From assembly GCA_009193035.1 (NCBI GenBank), contig SWDT01000079.1:124001-188000 (forward strand): a stretch of DNA of 64,000 bases. The letters run 5' to 3'. The stretch is from Halicephalobus mephisto (Eukaryota; Nematoda; Chromadorea; Rhabditida; Panagrolaimidae). A program made the position numbers and the translations under genes. Position 1 is the first letter of the stretch. Each line of letters starts with the position of its first letter. A model generated the notes under the pieces. The model worked only from the letters and a program-made list of their open reading frames with translations. It was not told the DNA's origin and searched no databases. Below, piece by piece: positions 43,281 through 54,907 of the stretch.

Positions 43281-43939
43281 CATAAAAAATTGTAACTTTT
43301 GGTCAAATAACAAATACTAATCGTCACTATTATTTTTTATTTTTCGTCACAAAAGCCAAATTTCATTAAAAATGTGACGATTATATTACATTTCATAATT
43401 GTTACAAAATCGAAAGTTACGCTTTTTTGTGTAAATCGATTGTAATCATGTTTATCTTTTGTAACGTGTTTTTTAAAATTTCCATGGTCCAACTACTCAA
43501 ATTTGAGATAAACACAAATTCCGAAATACTGTAGATAGTACACAAAAAGTATAACTTTTGATCCAGTAACAAATGTAAATCGTCACTATTATTTTTTATT
43601 TTCCGTCATAAATACTAAATATTCATCAAAAATGTGACGATTGTGTCACATTTCGTAATTGTTATTGGATCGAAAGTTACGCTTTTTTGTATATATCGAT
43701 TGTAATCACGTTCGTCTTTTTTTATAATTTCCATGGTCCAACTACTTAAGTTTGAGATAAACACAAATCCCGAAATACTGTAGATAGTACACAAAAAGTA
43801 TAACTTTTGATCCAGTAACAAATACTAATCGTCACTATTATTTTTTATTTTTCGTCACAAAAGTCAAATATTTATAAAAAATGTGACGATTGTGTCATAT
43901 TTCGCAATTGTTATTGGATCGAAAGTTACGCTTTTTGTG
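43281..43939. mobile_element. Three palindromic MITEs in a composite tandem
   Basis: Copies at 43281-43431, 43541-43691 and 43790-43939, separated by copies of the spacer found at 32943-33040 (TTCCATGGTCCAACTACT, CCGAAATACTGTAGATAGTA). MITE plus spacer forms a unit of about 250 bp. TA flanks most ends. Confidence 0.9.
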
Positions 43940-43944
43940 TAGCT

Positions 43945-44280
43945 TCCATTTTGAGATTGTTCGTGTTTTTAGAAATGTCTTAAAATGGAACTCAATTACT
44001 CCCTCGGGACTTCTCCCGGCTTGGACAGATATTTTCTCGATCGATAGTGGATTTGATGGACTGCCGAAGGTAATGAATGACTTTTATTTTCTTCCCTGGG
44101 GATTGATCACGCTATTTTGGCGAAATGGAATGTGATTGTCGAAAGCAGGTAAGCGATCCGACTTGCTAAAGCAAAGCCACTTGTTTCCTGGGGAAAGCGA
44201 GCCGACTCTCGAGAACTAGATGGATGGGATTTAGCTCAAGAGCTTGTTGCGCTGGTTTCCAAGATATAACACTGATTTTT
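43945..44280. other. Higher-complexity island, no gene assigned
   Basis: About half G+C in places and unique. The plus-strand frame 43890-44135 starts inside the MITE and is not convincing. A tRNA-like string (GATTTAGCTCAAGAGC) near 44230 cannot form a full cloverleaf. Confidence 0.3.
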
Positions 44281-44639
44281 AGCGTCATTTTAAATTTTTG
44301 TTTTTATCTTAAATTGATTCTTGATTGATGGATTTTAGAGAAAACAATTTTCGACAGTTTTAATTTTTTACTTATCCCACCTCATTAATCATTATCCGAA
44401 TTTGTTTGGCTTTCAAAAACAGAACAAGTCGTCCAATTCACGTCAAAATTTTCTTTCATTCAGTCAATTTGGACATTTTTAATGTTTTTGAACTTTTAAT
44501 TCTTTCGTCACTTTTGGCATTTTTGGCATTTTTTGGAAGTTGGTTATATTGCCCAAGTGATCCGGACGTCAGTGTTTCTAATGTCAGTTGTTTTAGTAAT
44601 TATAATTCTGTAGAAATTTTGGAATTTTTAAAATTTAAT

Positions 44640-45240
44640 GATAATTCTTGGAATTTTTAGAATTTTATGGAAATTTATTAAATTTTATAGTATCTTCTAG
44701 AATTCTACAAACAATTCTGAAGTATTCTAAAATGTTTGTAGAAGATTCTCAAGTCTTCCAGATTCTAGTGGCAAATCTTAAAATTTTTAGAATTTTATAG
44801 TATCTTCTAGAATTCTGAAGGATTCTAAAATGTTGTAGAAGATTATCAAATCTTCCAGAATCTAGTGATAAATCTTAAAATTTATTAAATTTTATAGTAT
44901 CTTCTAGAATTCTAGAATTCTGAAGGATTCTAAAATGTTGTAGAAGATTCTCAAGTCTTCCAGAATCTAGTGATAAATTTTAAAATTTATTAAATTTTAT
45001 TAAAATTTTGGGAGCTTTCTAATTTCTAACAAAAAAGTTCTTGAACTTTTCAGAATCCTCTGAAATCTAAGAATCCGATAAAATATTCTGAAACTTTTTA
45101 GAATTTCGAAGGTTTTTAAAACTTCCAGAATTCAAGAAAAATTTTTAAAATCAAATCCAAAATTTTTGAAATTTTTCATTTTTAAATTAATCTAAAATTT
45201 TTGGAATTTTTTATTTTTTAAAATTCAAAAATTTGGTTTT
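44640..45240. repeat. About 120-bp array with TTTTATAGTATCTTCTAGAA
   Basis: Three units with ATTCTAAAATGTTGTAGAAG and TCCAGAATCTAGTGATAAAT, then degenerate A/T DNA. Confidence 0.8.
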
Positions 45241-45289
45241 TGGCGAAATGTCCCAAATTGCATATACCGTATTTTTTTAGGAATAACTA

Positions 45290-45880
45290 AGTACGTAATT
45301 ACTCATTGTTTACAAAAATAACGGACTTGTGACTTTTGTGCTTTTTCTAAGAGCTCTCGAGTTGGATTTCGGAATTCTGAACGGGACTCAAGGGACGAAG
45401 TTTGTTGAGTTTTCGATCTGTCAGAACCAAGGCATTATGCAAACGACCCATTTAATCCTTCTTTTGCCCCCGTCAGACGAAATTTGGCCTTTGGTCCAGA
45501 TTGCCAAAATTCGTGATTTATTGCCTGAGGGCATGCGCAACGACTTCCTTTGGACTTTTTGTGACGAATTTTTTTAAGTAAATTTTCCAATTTTTTGTCG
45601 TATCCAATTTCGAAAAAAAAATTTCTTTGACGAACTTTGAATGTTTGGATTTCCTTAGTTTTCAGATTGGATTTGTTTGTTTTTGTATTTGTCAATGAGA
45701 TTGTTTCAATTTGCTAATCCAGAGAGGGTCAGAAAAACTCGGATCTTGGTTTATTCTCAGTTGAGAAAGTCGGGGATTTCCGAAGAGAACTCCATCCAAA
45801 ATTTGACTTTTAAATTCCCCGCCATAATCTCTGTTATGAAAGATTTCCACTTTAGGACATATTTTATAAACTTTCCCTTC
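45290..45880. other. Higher-complexity island, no gene assigned
   Basis: Overlapping frames of 65-89 codons occur on both strands. None has splice context or a recognisable motif. I see no supportable gene. Confidence 0.3.
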
Positions 45881-46340
45881 GAGACCCAATTTTCCATTCA
45901 GAATTTAATTTTCTGCAAAAAAATCTTTAAGATATTATATTTTTAAAACTTTCTTTTTAGGACTTAATTTTCTGTAAAAACTTTCTGTTTAGGACATATC
46001 CTACTTTGCAAAACTTTCCCTTCAAGATCAAATTTTCCATTTAAGACTTAATTTTCTGTAAAAAATTTCTCTTCAAGACCCGATTTTCCACTCAAGACTT
46101 AATTTTTCCTAAAAACTTTCTGTTTAGGACATATCCTACTTTATAAAATTTTCCCTTCAAGACCAAATTTTCTATAAATATTTTTACTTTAAGATTTTAA
46201 AGAAAAACTTTCGCTTCAAAACCTAATTTTTTATAAAAAATTTTTAAGATTTTTAAAGTTTTTATAATTTATTTATTTTTTAAACTTTCATTTTCGGATT
46301 TATTTATTTTTAAATATTTTCCCTCCAAGACTACCTGCCA
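45880..46340. repeat. Array with CTTTCNCTTCAAGACC
   Basis: Units of about 50-70 bp carry AAAACTTTCTGTTTAGGACA and TTAATTTTCTGTAAAAA. Confidence 0.75.
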
Positions 46341-46569
46341 TTTTTTTATCAAAGAACGGCACTTTCCAATTTTTATTAATGGTTTGCAAAACTTGCCCAG
46401 AGGCAATTATCCGCCCTCAAAAAGACAAATCTGCTCCTTTGAACAAAAATTTAAAAAATAAAAATAAAGCATTTTAATTAAAAGAGGGTCTTGAAATCTT
46501 CTTGTTAATCGTTAAAGTTGGGCCTTTTGTTTCGATGAAAAAAAAGATAAGTATTCTTGTTTCATTTTT

Positions 46570-47400
46570 TAAATTGTAAAAAGGGCTGTATGAGAGATGC
46601 TCTTTAGTGATATTTCTTCCCTAATAATATTTGCTCCCCAATAAGGTTTTTTTTCTAGTGATATTTGTTCCTTAGTAATAATTGCTCCTTAGTGATATTA
46701 GCTCCCCTATAATGTTTCTTCTTAGTGATATTAGCTCCCCTATAATGTTTCCTCCTTAGTGACATTGGCTCCCCTATAGTGTTTCCTCAGTGATATTTGT
46801 TCCCTAGTGATATTTGCTCCCCTATAATGTTTCTTCCCTAATGGTATTTGTTCCCTAGTAATATTTGCTCCTTAGTGATATTAGCTCTCCTATAGTGTTT
46901 CCTCCTTAGTGATATTTATTCCCTAGTAATATTTGCTCCCCTATAATGTTTCTTCCCTAATGGTATTTGTTCCCCAATGTCTCTTCCCTAGTGATATTAG
47001 CCCCCCTATAATGTTTCTTCTTAGTGATATTTGTTCTCCAATATTTCTTTCTAGCAATCTTTGTTCCCCAATGCCTCTTCCTAGTAATATTAGCCCCCCT
47101 ATAATGTTTCTTCTTAGTGACATTGGCTCTTCTATAATAATTGCTCCTCAGTGATATTTGTTCCCTAGTGATATTAACTCCCCTATAATGTTTCTTCCCT
47201 AGCAATCTTCGTTCCCCGATGTCTCTTCCCTAGTGACATTAGCTCCCCTATAGTATTTCCTTCTTAGTGATATCCTTACTCAATGTTTTCTCCCTAGTGA
47301 TATTTCCTCCTTCATGATAGATACTTTTCAGTGATATTTCCTCCTCCACAACAGTTCTTCCCAAAAATATCTCCTCCTTAACAATGATTTCTCACCTTTG
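46570..47400. repeat. Minisatellite with TTGCTCCCCTATAATGTTTC
   Basis: More than 20 shuffled units of about 20-30 bp: TTCCCTAGTGATATT, TGCTCCCCTATAATG and TTGTTCCCCAATG. The reverse complement (GGGGAGCAAATATCACTAGG) resembles the array at 22.31-23.29 kb. Confidence 0.9.
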
Positions 47401-48004
47401 ATTTGAACTAATTTCGAAGTTTTTTAAATCACTTTTTTTATTTAACTAAAATACTAAGTTAATTTAACTACAAAAAAATTAATATAAAAACGAAAAAAAT
47501 GAGATAAATATTGCGAAACAAAGGGAGTAAATACCACTGGGGAACAACCGTCATGTAGTTTTAAAACTTGTCGAAATGTGTCCGTTTATGTGAAAGATAT
47601 GCCGAGTTTGCCGTTCTGGACAAGGACAAAATCGGTCATGTTATTTGTCTTTTTGCATTTTTTTAGTTTTTTTTTAAAAACTGACGAAATACGACCATAA
47701 GGATCTTTTAAAATTTTTTTGAAACATTTTTAAGAAAAGTTATTTAAATTTTTAGTTTTATTTGTTAAATTTAAATTTTTTATTCATGAATTTTAAAAAA
47801 TTTTTGTCACGAAATTGATGACCAGGATTACCCCCGACTTTTGTTTTGGAAAAAATTTTCTTAATTCGCGTGTTTTTGGGTCAGAATTGACTTTTTTCAT
47901 TTTGGCACTGGAAAAATTGGAATTGACTCGAGTTTTCCGGAAGTAATGTGAATTGATTTAAAATAAAAATAATTTAAATTAGAACATTATTTATTAAAAC
48001 GAAT

Positions 48005-48320
48005 ATAGTGAAAAAATTAAATGTTGCGTGCAACATGCGGATAACTTGGATTAATTTTTGTTTTTCGCACATTGCCGGCATTTTTTATAATTTTCAAAAC
48101 AAATAATTAATAACTTATGTTGCACGCAACATGGAGGCAGCCTGCATTTGTTTTTGTTTTTCGCACGTTGCTTGCATGTTTCATAATTTTCAAAACAAAT
48201 AATTAATAACTTATGTTGCACGCAGTCTGCATTTGTTTTTGTTTTCCGCACGTTGCCGGCATGTTTTATAATTTTCAAAATAAATACCTAATGACTTATG
48301 TTGCACGCAACATGGCGACG
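48005..48320. repeat. About 92-bp array with TTATGTTGCACGCAACATGG
   Basis: Three to four units with TGCATTTGTTTTTGTTTTTC, GCACGTTGCYKGCATGTT and TTATAATTTTCAAAACAAAT. The GTTGCACGCAAC core echoes the palindromic minisatellite. Confidence 0.88.
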
Positions 48321-49059
48321 ACTCAAGTGTCGTTTTTTGTTTTTGTGCATCTTGCGGGCATTTTGCATATTTTGCTTGCTGAATCCAGAAAACCCGTTTA
48401 ATGCGGCGCTTTTTTTATAAAAAAAAATGACGATCCATTTTTTGTTTCTAATTTTTTTTTGGCAGAAATAAGAAGGGAGTTTTTATCCAAAAAGAGCTTT
48501 GAAAAGAACTAATTTTGGTCTTTCAGTTTACTTTTGAAAAGAGATTCATTGTTCGGCAAAGAGACTGATTTTGAAAATTGGAAAAAAGAGGGAGTCTAAT
48601 CTAAAAAGACCGAGATCGTATTTCGTCAAGTCACATTTGCGCGAATCTGGCAAGACTGGCTCTGGGGAAGACTCGAATGCCTCTAGAAAACACCAAACTT
48701 TGAAACCTCTGGATTTTTGAACTTTTTTAATTTTAAAATATTTTCAAAATGAATATTTTTTATTTTATTTTTAATGAAATTTCGAAATTTTAGGATCCAG
48801 TGGAAGATTCTGGAATCTTAAATTTTTAAAAATTTTTAAAATTTGTGTTTTAAAAATGTTCATTTTTAATTTTTACAATAGTGCAATTTTCGAAGTTTTT
48901 AAATATCTTTAAAAATTAGTGTCGGAATAATTTTTGAAATTATAACTTTTTTAATTTCTAAAACGTCCTAAAATTTATATTAAGATAATTTTTTAAATAT
49001 GTTTATTGTATAATTTTTAGTTTTTAAATATTTTTAAAATTCGTGTTGAGACAACTTTA

Positions 49060-49540
49060 AAGAAATCTTTAACTTTTTTAATATTGTAATTCTGAAGTTA
49101 TAAACTTTTTAAATTTTAGAAATTTTCAACTTTTTTAATAATATAATTCTGAAGTCATATTTGAGGTTTTAAATTTTAGGAATTTTTTAAAATTAGTGTC
49201 GAGACAACTTTATAGAAATTTTCAACTTTTTTAATATTATAATTCTGAAGTTATAAAGTTTTTAAATTTTACGGATTTTCAATCTTTTTTAATAATATAA
49301 TTTTGAAGTTATATTTGAGCTTTTATATTGTTAAAAAAAATTGAAAATGCCTAAAATTTAATTATGAAATCATAAAGTGTTTAAATTTTAGAAATTTCCA
49401 ACCTTTTTTAATAATATAATTCCGAAGTTATAAAGTTTTTAAATTTTAGAGATTTTCAACCTTTTTTAATATTATAATTCTGAAGTTATATTTGAGGTTT
49501 TAAATTTTAGGAATTTTTTAAAATTCGTGTTGAAGGGATT
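49060..49540. repeat. Array with AATTCTGAAGTTATAAAGTT
   Basis: Six or so units of about 70 bp with TTTTCAACTTTTTTAATA. Confidence 0.85.
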
Positions 49541-49628
49541 TCATCACAACGCCCCTTTTTTGATATTTATAATATTATGTTATTGCGTGTTTAATTAGCT
49601 GTCGCTATGTTCATTTTTGGAATTTCAG

Positions 49629-49743
49629 GAAAAACGGGCAAAGCTTTATTTTCAATGAAATACATTTGATTGAAATTTCCTTTGATCCTAAAACGAAAAT
49701 GAGAGAGGTAACTTTGAAGTTGGCCGAAGAGTGGAGCTTCTAA
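49629..49743 (+). CDS. candidate exon, unidentified
   Basis: A good acceptor (GGAATTTCAG) is followed by an open frame: KNGQSFIFNEIHLIEISFDP, KTKMREVTLKLAEEWSF, then TAA 49741. A possible donor, GAG|GTAACT at 49707, would make it an internal exon instead. Codon use looks coding. I find neither upstream nor downstream partners. Confidence 0.33.
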
Positions 49744-49959
49744 CTTGGGTTGCTTGTGTGCTTTTTTCAATTTTTGTTAATTATCAACTTTTTGGAAGAA
49801 ATTTTCTAATTTGTCGTTGTCACTTTTGATTTTGAAAGTCTCCAGAATAACGTGTAGGATTCTGTCTAGAGAAGCCAGTCAATGCAAATTTCACAGTTAC
49901 TTTTATTTTTACTTTTAACTTTTGTCACTTACAACAATTATCCAAGAGTTCCCAATAGT

Positions 49960-50310
49960 TGTTTTCGTTGCGGGACCATAACTAGTCAAATTTTGGCGTT
50001 GTGAGATGATTGAAAATAATCTCACAGCGAAAATATTTGAAATAAATTTTTTTCGTTGAAGGACCATAACTAGTCAAATTTTGGCGTTGTGAGATGATTG
50101 AAAATAATCTCACAGCGAAAATATTTGAAATAAATTTTTTTCGTTGCGGGACCATAACTAGTCAAATTTTGGCTTTGTAAGATGATTGAAAATAATCTCA
50201 GAACGAAAATATTTAGAGTATATTGTTTTCGTTACGGGACCATAACTAGTCAAATTTTGGCGTTCTGAGATGATTGAAAATAATCTCATAGCGAAAATTA
50301 CAGTATATTT
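49960..50310. repeat. About 92-bp array whose units form a hairpin
   Basis: Four units of GGGACCATAACTAGTCAAAT then TTTGGCGTTGTGAGATGATT and GAAAATAATCTCACAGCG. GTTGTGAGAT and ATCTCACAGC can pair across a short loop in each unit. Confidence 0.9.
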
Positions 50311-50519
50311 CGAAATTAATTTTTGTTTTTTGGATTACGGTTGTTAATTTATCTAAATCCAAAATCTGATTTTTCATCACGAGTGAATCACGTCATTTTT
50401 AAGAAGGTTTCTGGATTACTGTATTTAAATAAAATTGCAGAAAATCAAATAAGCATTTAAAATTTTCCAAGAAGTACTGAGTGTTTTTAAAATCTTAGAT
50501 ATCTGTGCCAAAATCTATA

Positions 50520-51040
50520 AAACATTCGATATAAAAATAAAAATAAAACCTGCAGGTTGCGCGCAATATACTGGCAGATAAGTCGATATAAAAATGAAAA
50601 CTAAACCTGCAGGTTGCGCGCGACATTCTGGCAGATAGATCTAAGCCAAAATAAAATTTGCACATTGCGCGCAATATACTGGCAGATAAGTCAACATAAA
50701 AATGAAAACTAAACCTGCAGGTTGCGCGCAATATTCTGGCAGATAGATCTAAACCAAAATAAAATTTGCATATTGCGCGCAATATTCTAACATATAAGTC
50801 AACATAAAAATAAAAACTAAACCTGCAAGTTGCGCGCAATATTCTGGCAGATAGATTTAAACCAAAATAAAACTTGCATATTGCGTGCAATATTCTAACA
50901 TAATTCAACATCAAGATCGAAATAAAATTTGCATATTGCGCGCAACAATCTGATAATTCAATTGATATTTATTTATATAGATTTATAAAAAATTCGAAAT
51001 CAAAGTTAAATCTGCAGTTTGCTTGCAATATTCGAACAAG
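50520..51040. repeat. Palindrome minisatellite, array C
   Basis: About nine units of 55-65 bp. They include CTGCAGGTTGCGCGCAATAT and a variant CATATTGCGCGCAATATTCT, in which the dyad is kept by changes in both arms. Confidence 0.92.
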
Positions 51041-51339
51041 CTAATCACTTCACTGTTAGGTGAGAATTTAGTTTAAATTTGACTTTTATGTTAGTAATTT
51101 CGTAGACTCCAATATTAAATGTGAAATTTCGTTTTTTGATCCTAACTGAAAAATTCTAAAAATCCGAGGTGAGACAATTTTTCCGACTTTTACGACAACC
51201 ATTTGTGGGTTTACAATACTAATTTAAAAACAAATGTTAATGCAAAATTTTATAGTTTCTGGTCTCAAATGGAAAGTTTTAGAAAATTCATGCCAAAAAC
51301 CGTCTTTGAGAATTTCAGTTTTTAAATAGTATTAATTTT

Positions 51340-51610
51340 AAAAATAAAAATTGTTTAAAAACAAAGCTTTTTAATTTTTTGGTCCTGAGTGGAAAATTTT
51401 GATTTTTTAATTTTTTAAATAACATTAATTTTAAAAATAAAAATTGTTTAAAAACAAAACTTTTTTAATTTTTTATGTAACATTATTTTTAAAAATAAAA
51501 ATTGTTTAAAAACAAAACTTTTTTAATTTTTTAAATAACATTAATTTTAAAAATAAAAGTTGTTTAAAAATAAAACTTTTTTAATTTTTCTGGTCCTGAG
51601 TGGAAAATTG
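51340..51610. repeat. About 60-bp array with TTGTTTAAAAACAAAACTTT
   Basis: Four units of AATTTTAAAAATAAAAATTG. Confidence 0.85.
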
Positions 51611-53260
51611 GAAATTTTAATTTTTATATGGATGTTTTTTGAACTTTGTAAAACCTTCGTAAAGCTCGAATTTTGTTGCGTTTAGTCTAAACCGGAAAAT
51701 TTTGGAAAATAGCTTAAGGATGATTTTTTAAAATGTTTATGAAAAATGTTTTTATTTTTTTATAAAAAAGCTTTTGAACCTTGAAAATCACATAAACACA
51801 AAGTTAAACAATTTTTTCGGTCTTGATTGGAAAATTTGGAAATTTCTTATTCAAAATTTTTTTGAATTTTGTCAAAAATCTTTAATTTTTAGAAAAATAT
51901 AATTTCCGAACTTTTATACTTTTTATAAACTCAAAATTTTACACTTTTGGGTCCTGACTGGAAAAATCGAAAATTTAATATCAAGTTTTTTTTGAAATTT
52001 TATAATTTTTATGAACTCAAAATTTTATACTTTTTGGTCCTGACTGGAAAAATTTAAATTTTCGTGTTGAGACGTTTTTTGAAACTTTTGTGGATATTTT
52101 TATTTTCACAACAATGTGATTTTAGTATGTTTTAGAACTTCTGTAAACATGGGGTTTTGCAATCTTTAGTCTCAACTGTGAAATTCCAAACATTTTTATT
52201 GAGACAGTTTTCTTCAATTTTATTCGGAAAATTCTATTTTTATAAAATTCTGATTTTCGAATTTTTCGACACCCCCATATGTAAAAATTTTTTACATTCT
52301 TATTCGAACTATAAAGTTTCGAAAAATTAAAATTTTTTAAAATTTAAATATTTTTTAAAATTTAAATATTTTTTTAAATTTTAATTTTTTTTAACATTTT
52401 TTTAAAATTTTAATTTTTTTTTTGAAAATTTTTGGAAATTTAAACTTTTTTTTGAACATTTTTGGAAATGTGCAAAACCCCCGTAAATATTGAATTTCGC
52501 AATTTTTGGTTTCAACTGGAAAATTTTCGTAGGATAATTTTTAAAACGTTTTTTTTCTAATAGTGTTTTTTCTACTCGGTTGATTTTTCGCTTTTGACAT
52601 CAAAGTCAAATTTCTGCATTTCCTGAAATGTCCCGATTTCAATATTGACGTTTTTTAAAATTTAAAAATTTTGAAAATTAAAAAAATTAAAAACTTAAAA
52701 ATTTAAAATTTAAAATTTAAATTTATTTTAAAATTTTGAAATTTAATAAATTAAAAATTTAAACTTATTTAAAAACTTAAAAACTTAAAAATTTTAAATT
52801 TAAATACTTTTTTGAATTTTTTTTGAATATTTTTTAAAATTTAAATTTTTTTGAATATTTTTCGAAATTTAAATTTGTTTAAAAATTTAAAAACTTATGT
52901 AAAAACTTAAAAATTTTAAATTTTAAAATTCTGCAAAAATTGCAATTTTTAATCTTGGGCAGTTGTTTTGGGATTTAAAAACAAAAATTTTTTCGATAAT
53001 TTTTTAAACAAAAATTTTTAAAGTTGTTTTTTAAAATTGACTTTCGTAAAAGTCTGAATTTGACGTTTTTCATACGTCTTCGATATCAGTTTTTGACCAT
53101 TCTGACCTTTTTTGTTTCTTTTTTTAAATAAATGACAGAAAACACGTATTTTTCTTATTCCGGGTTTTCGTTTCAATTTTCATTTACTATCAAGAAATTT
53201 GAGCTTTTTCTTTGTGCTTTTATGGCCAAGCTGACGATCCAGAACGCGATATTAGGAAAA
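51610..53260. other. A/T-rich intergenic DNA, nothing recognised
   Basis: Degenerate A/T repeats with occasional TTTTTGGTCCTGACTGGAAA words. No gene, RNA or clear element seen. Confidence 0.4.
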
Positions 53261-53264
53261 TTTT

Positions 53265-53650
53265 GAAATATAAAAATTTGAATTTTTCGGAAAATTAGAT
53301 TTATTTTATTAATCTTAAAATTACTGTATCTGAGATGTTAGAAGATTTTTGAAATATAAAAATTTGAATTTTTCGGAAAATTAGATTTATTTTATTAATC
53401 TTAAAATTACTGTATATGAGGTGTTAGAAAATTTTGAAATATAAAAATTTAAATTTTTCGGAAAATTAGATTTATTTTATTAATCTTAAAATTACTGTAT
53501 CTGAGGTGTTAGAAGATTTTTGAAATATAAAAATTTGGATTTTTCGGAAAATTAGATTTATTTTATTAATCTTAAAATTACTGTATATGAGATGTTAGAA
53601 AATTTTGAAATATAAAAATTTAGATTTTTTAGAAAATTAGATTCATTTTA
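53265..53650. repeat. About 92-bp array, five units
   Basis: Near-identical units with AATTTTTCGGAAAATTAGAT and TTAAAATTACTGTATNTGAG. Confidence 0.9.
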
Positions 53651-54119
53651 TTAATTTTAAAATTACTATTTAAGAAGAGATGTTTAAAAATTCTGAACTT
53701 TTTGGTCCTGGAACGAAAACTTACTTTATATTTGTTTTTTTTTGTTTTTTATTGATTAACTTATCAATACAAAAATAAGGTACTGTATATAATTTTTGCT
53801 TTAAAAATTCAAATCAACTTTTGTCCTGGAACGAAAACCTTTGTTTTTTTTTGGTTTTTATTGATTAACTTAACAATTCCAAATAATTTATTATTCAAAA
53901 TTTTCGAAATTTAATATGTTTGAATCGGTCCTGGGTCCCGGTGAGAAAATCTGATTTACTGTAAATCCACATTTTTATATGTTAAACTAACAATGTAGAA
54001 ATACAGTATTTGATTTTTTTATTTTTAATAATTTTGCACAATTATTAATTTTTTTACAAATTCCGTTAAATTTTAGAAAAATTGTTTGAAATTTGGTTTT
54101 CCGTTTTTATTAGAATTTA

Positions 54120-54320
54120 CAAAATTGGTCCCGAAACGATTTTTATTTTTTGCTAAAAATTACTCAAAATTGGTCCCGAAACGATTTTGTTTTTTACTAA
54201 AATTTCTCAAAATTGGTCCTGAAACGATATCTATTTCTTACTAAAATTGGTCTTGAAACGACTTTTTTTAACTAAAAATTTCTCAAAGTTGGTCCTGGAA
54301 CGATTTCTGATTTTTCATCT
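54120..54320. repeat. About 45-bp array with AAAATTGGTCCCGAAACGAT
   Basis: Five units upstream of gar-3. Confidence 0.88.
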
Positions 54321-54584
54321 GAGATTTTTCTGAATTTCTTCTAAGACGACTTTTTAACTTTATTTTCGCAATTTCGAAGATTTTGTTCTTTAATTTCCCA
54401 AACTGGTCTCGAAACGATTTGCCTTCGAAAATGAATGGTTTACTTTTTCGGGTGATCTGCTTCGGACAAAAACTAAATTTTCCGTTTTTAGTGTAATTTT
54501 TTTGCACAAGTTTCTTTCTGATTTCGTTCCGCGTCGTCTGAGCTTTTGCTTCTTTTTTTTTCCGAAATAATTTTAATAACGATA

Positions 54585-54622
54585 TTTCAGGAAGAATGTC
54601 GTAGTCCCGGGTCCTTCCAGAA
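54585..54622 (+). promoter_or_regulatory. gar-3 leader: candidate SL acceptor and minimal uORF
   Basis: GATATTTCAG ends at 54590. The 32-nt leader that would follow contains ATGTCGTAG, a two-codon uORF in frame with the main ATG at 54623. Confidence 0.45.
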
Positions 54623-54907
54623 ATGGTCGTCGGACACTCGACCTCGTGGCGGGCCGACCCTGCGGGGAAGGGAGCTCTAGGGATCGACGAGACTCCAATT
54701 ATCCAGTCTCAGGTCTTGAAGGCCGTCATGGACACTCTCTCGAATATGCTCAATAATACTGCCTCCGGTTATTTAGGAAATGAGTCCTTATTTAAAGATT
54801 CCGGGATGAACACCAGTTTTGTCGACAAAAAATTGAAAGAATTCATCGCTTCTGACGCTCCTGAAAGTTACCTCGGAATCGGAGATTCCACAAAAGCCCT
54901 GGTTGTG
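54623..54907 (+). CDS. gar-3: gar-3 exon 1: extracellular N-terminus
   Basis: 95 codons from MVVGHSTSWRADP, with MLNNTASG and NESLF sites, ending STKALVV. Donor GTG|GTTAGT, phase 0. Confidence 0.85.

Noticed and set aside
44210..44270. tRNA-like string GATTTAGCTCAAGAGC
   Set aside because: Only a D-arm-like piece. No matching acceptor stem, anticodon arm or T arm could be laid out.
45329..45946. Overlapping 82, 86 and 89 codon frames
   Set aside because: They compete on both strands without splice context or recognisable motifs.
54283..54507. Minus-strand 74-codon Lys-rich frame
   Set aside because: Overlaps the AAAATTGGTCCCGAAACGAT array just upstream of gar-3; A/T bias explains it.
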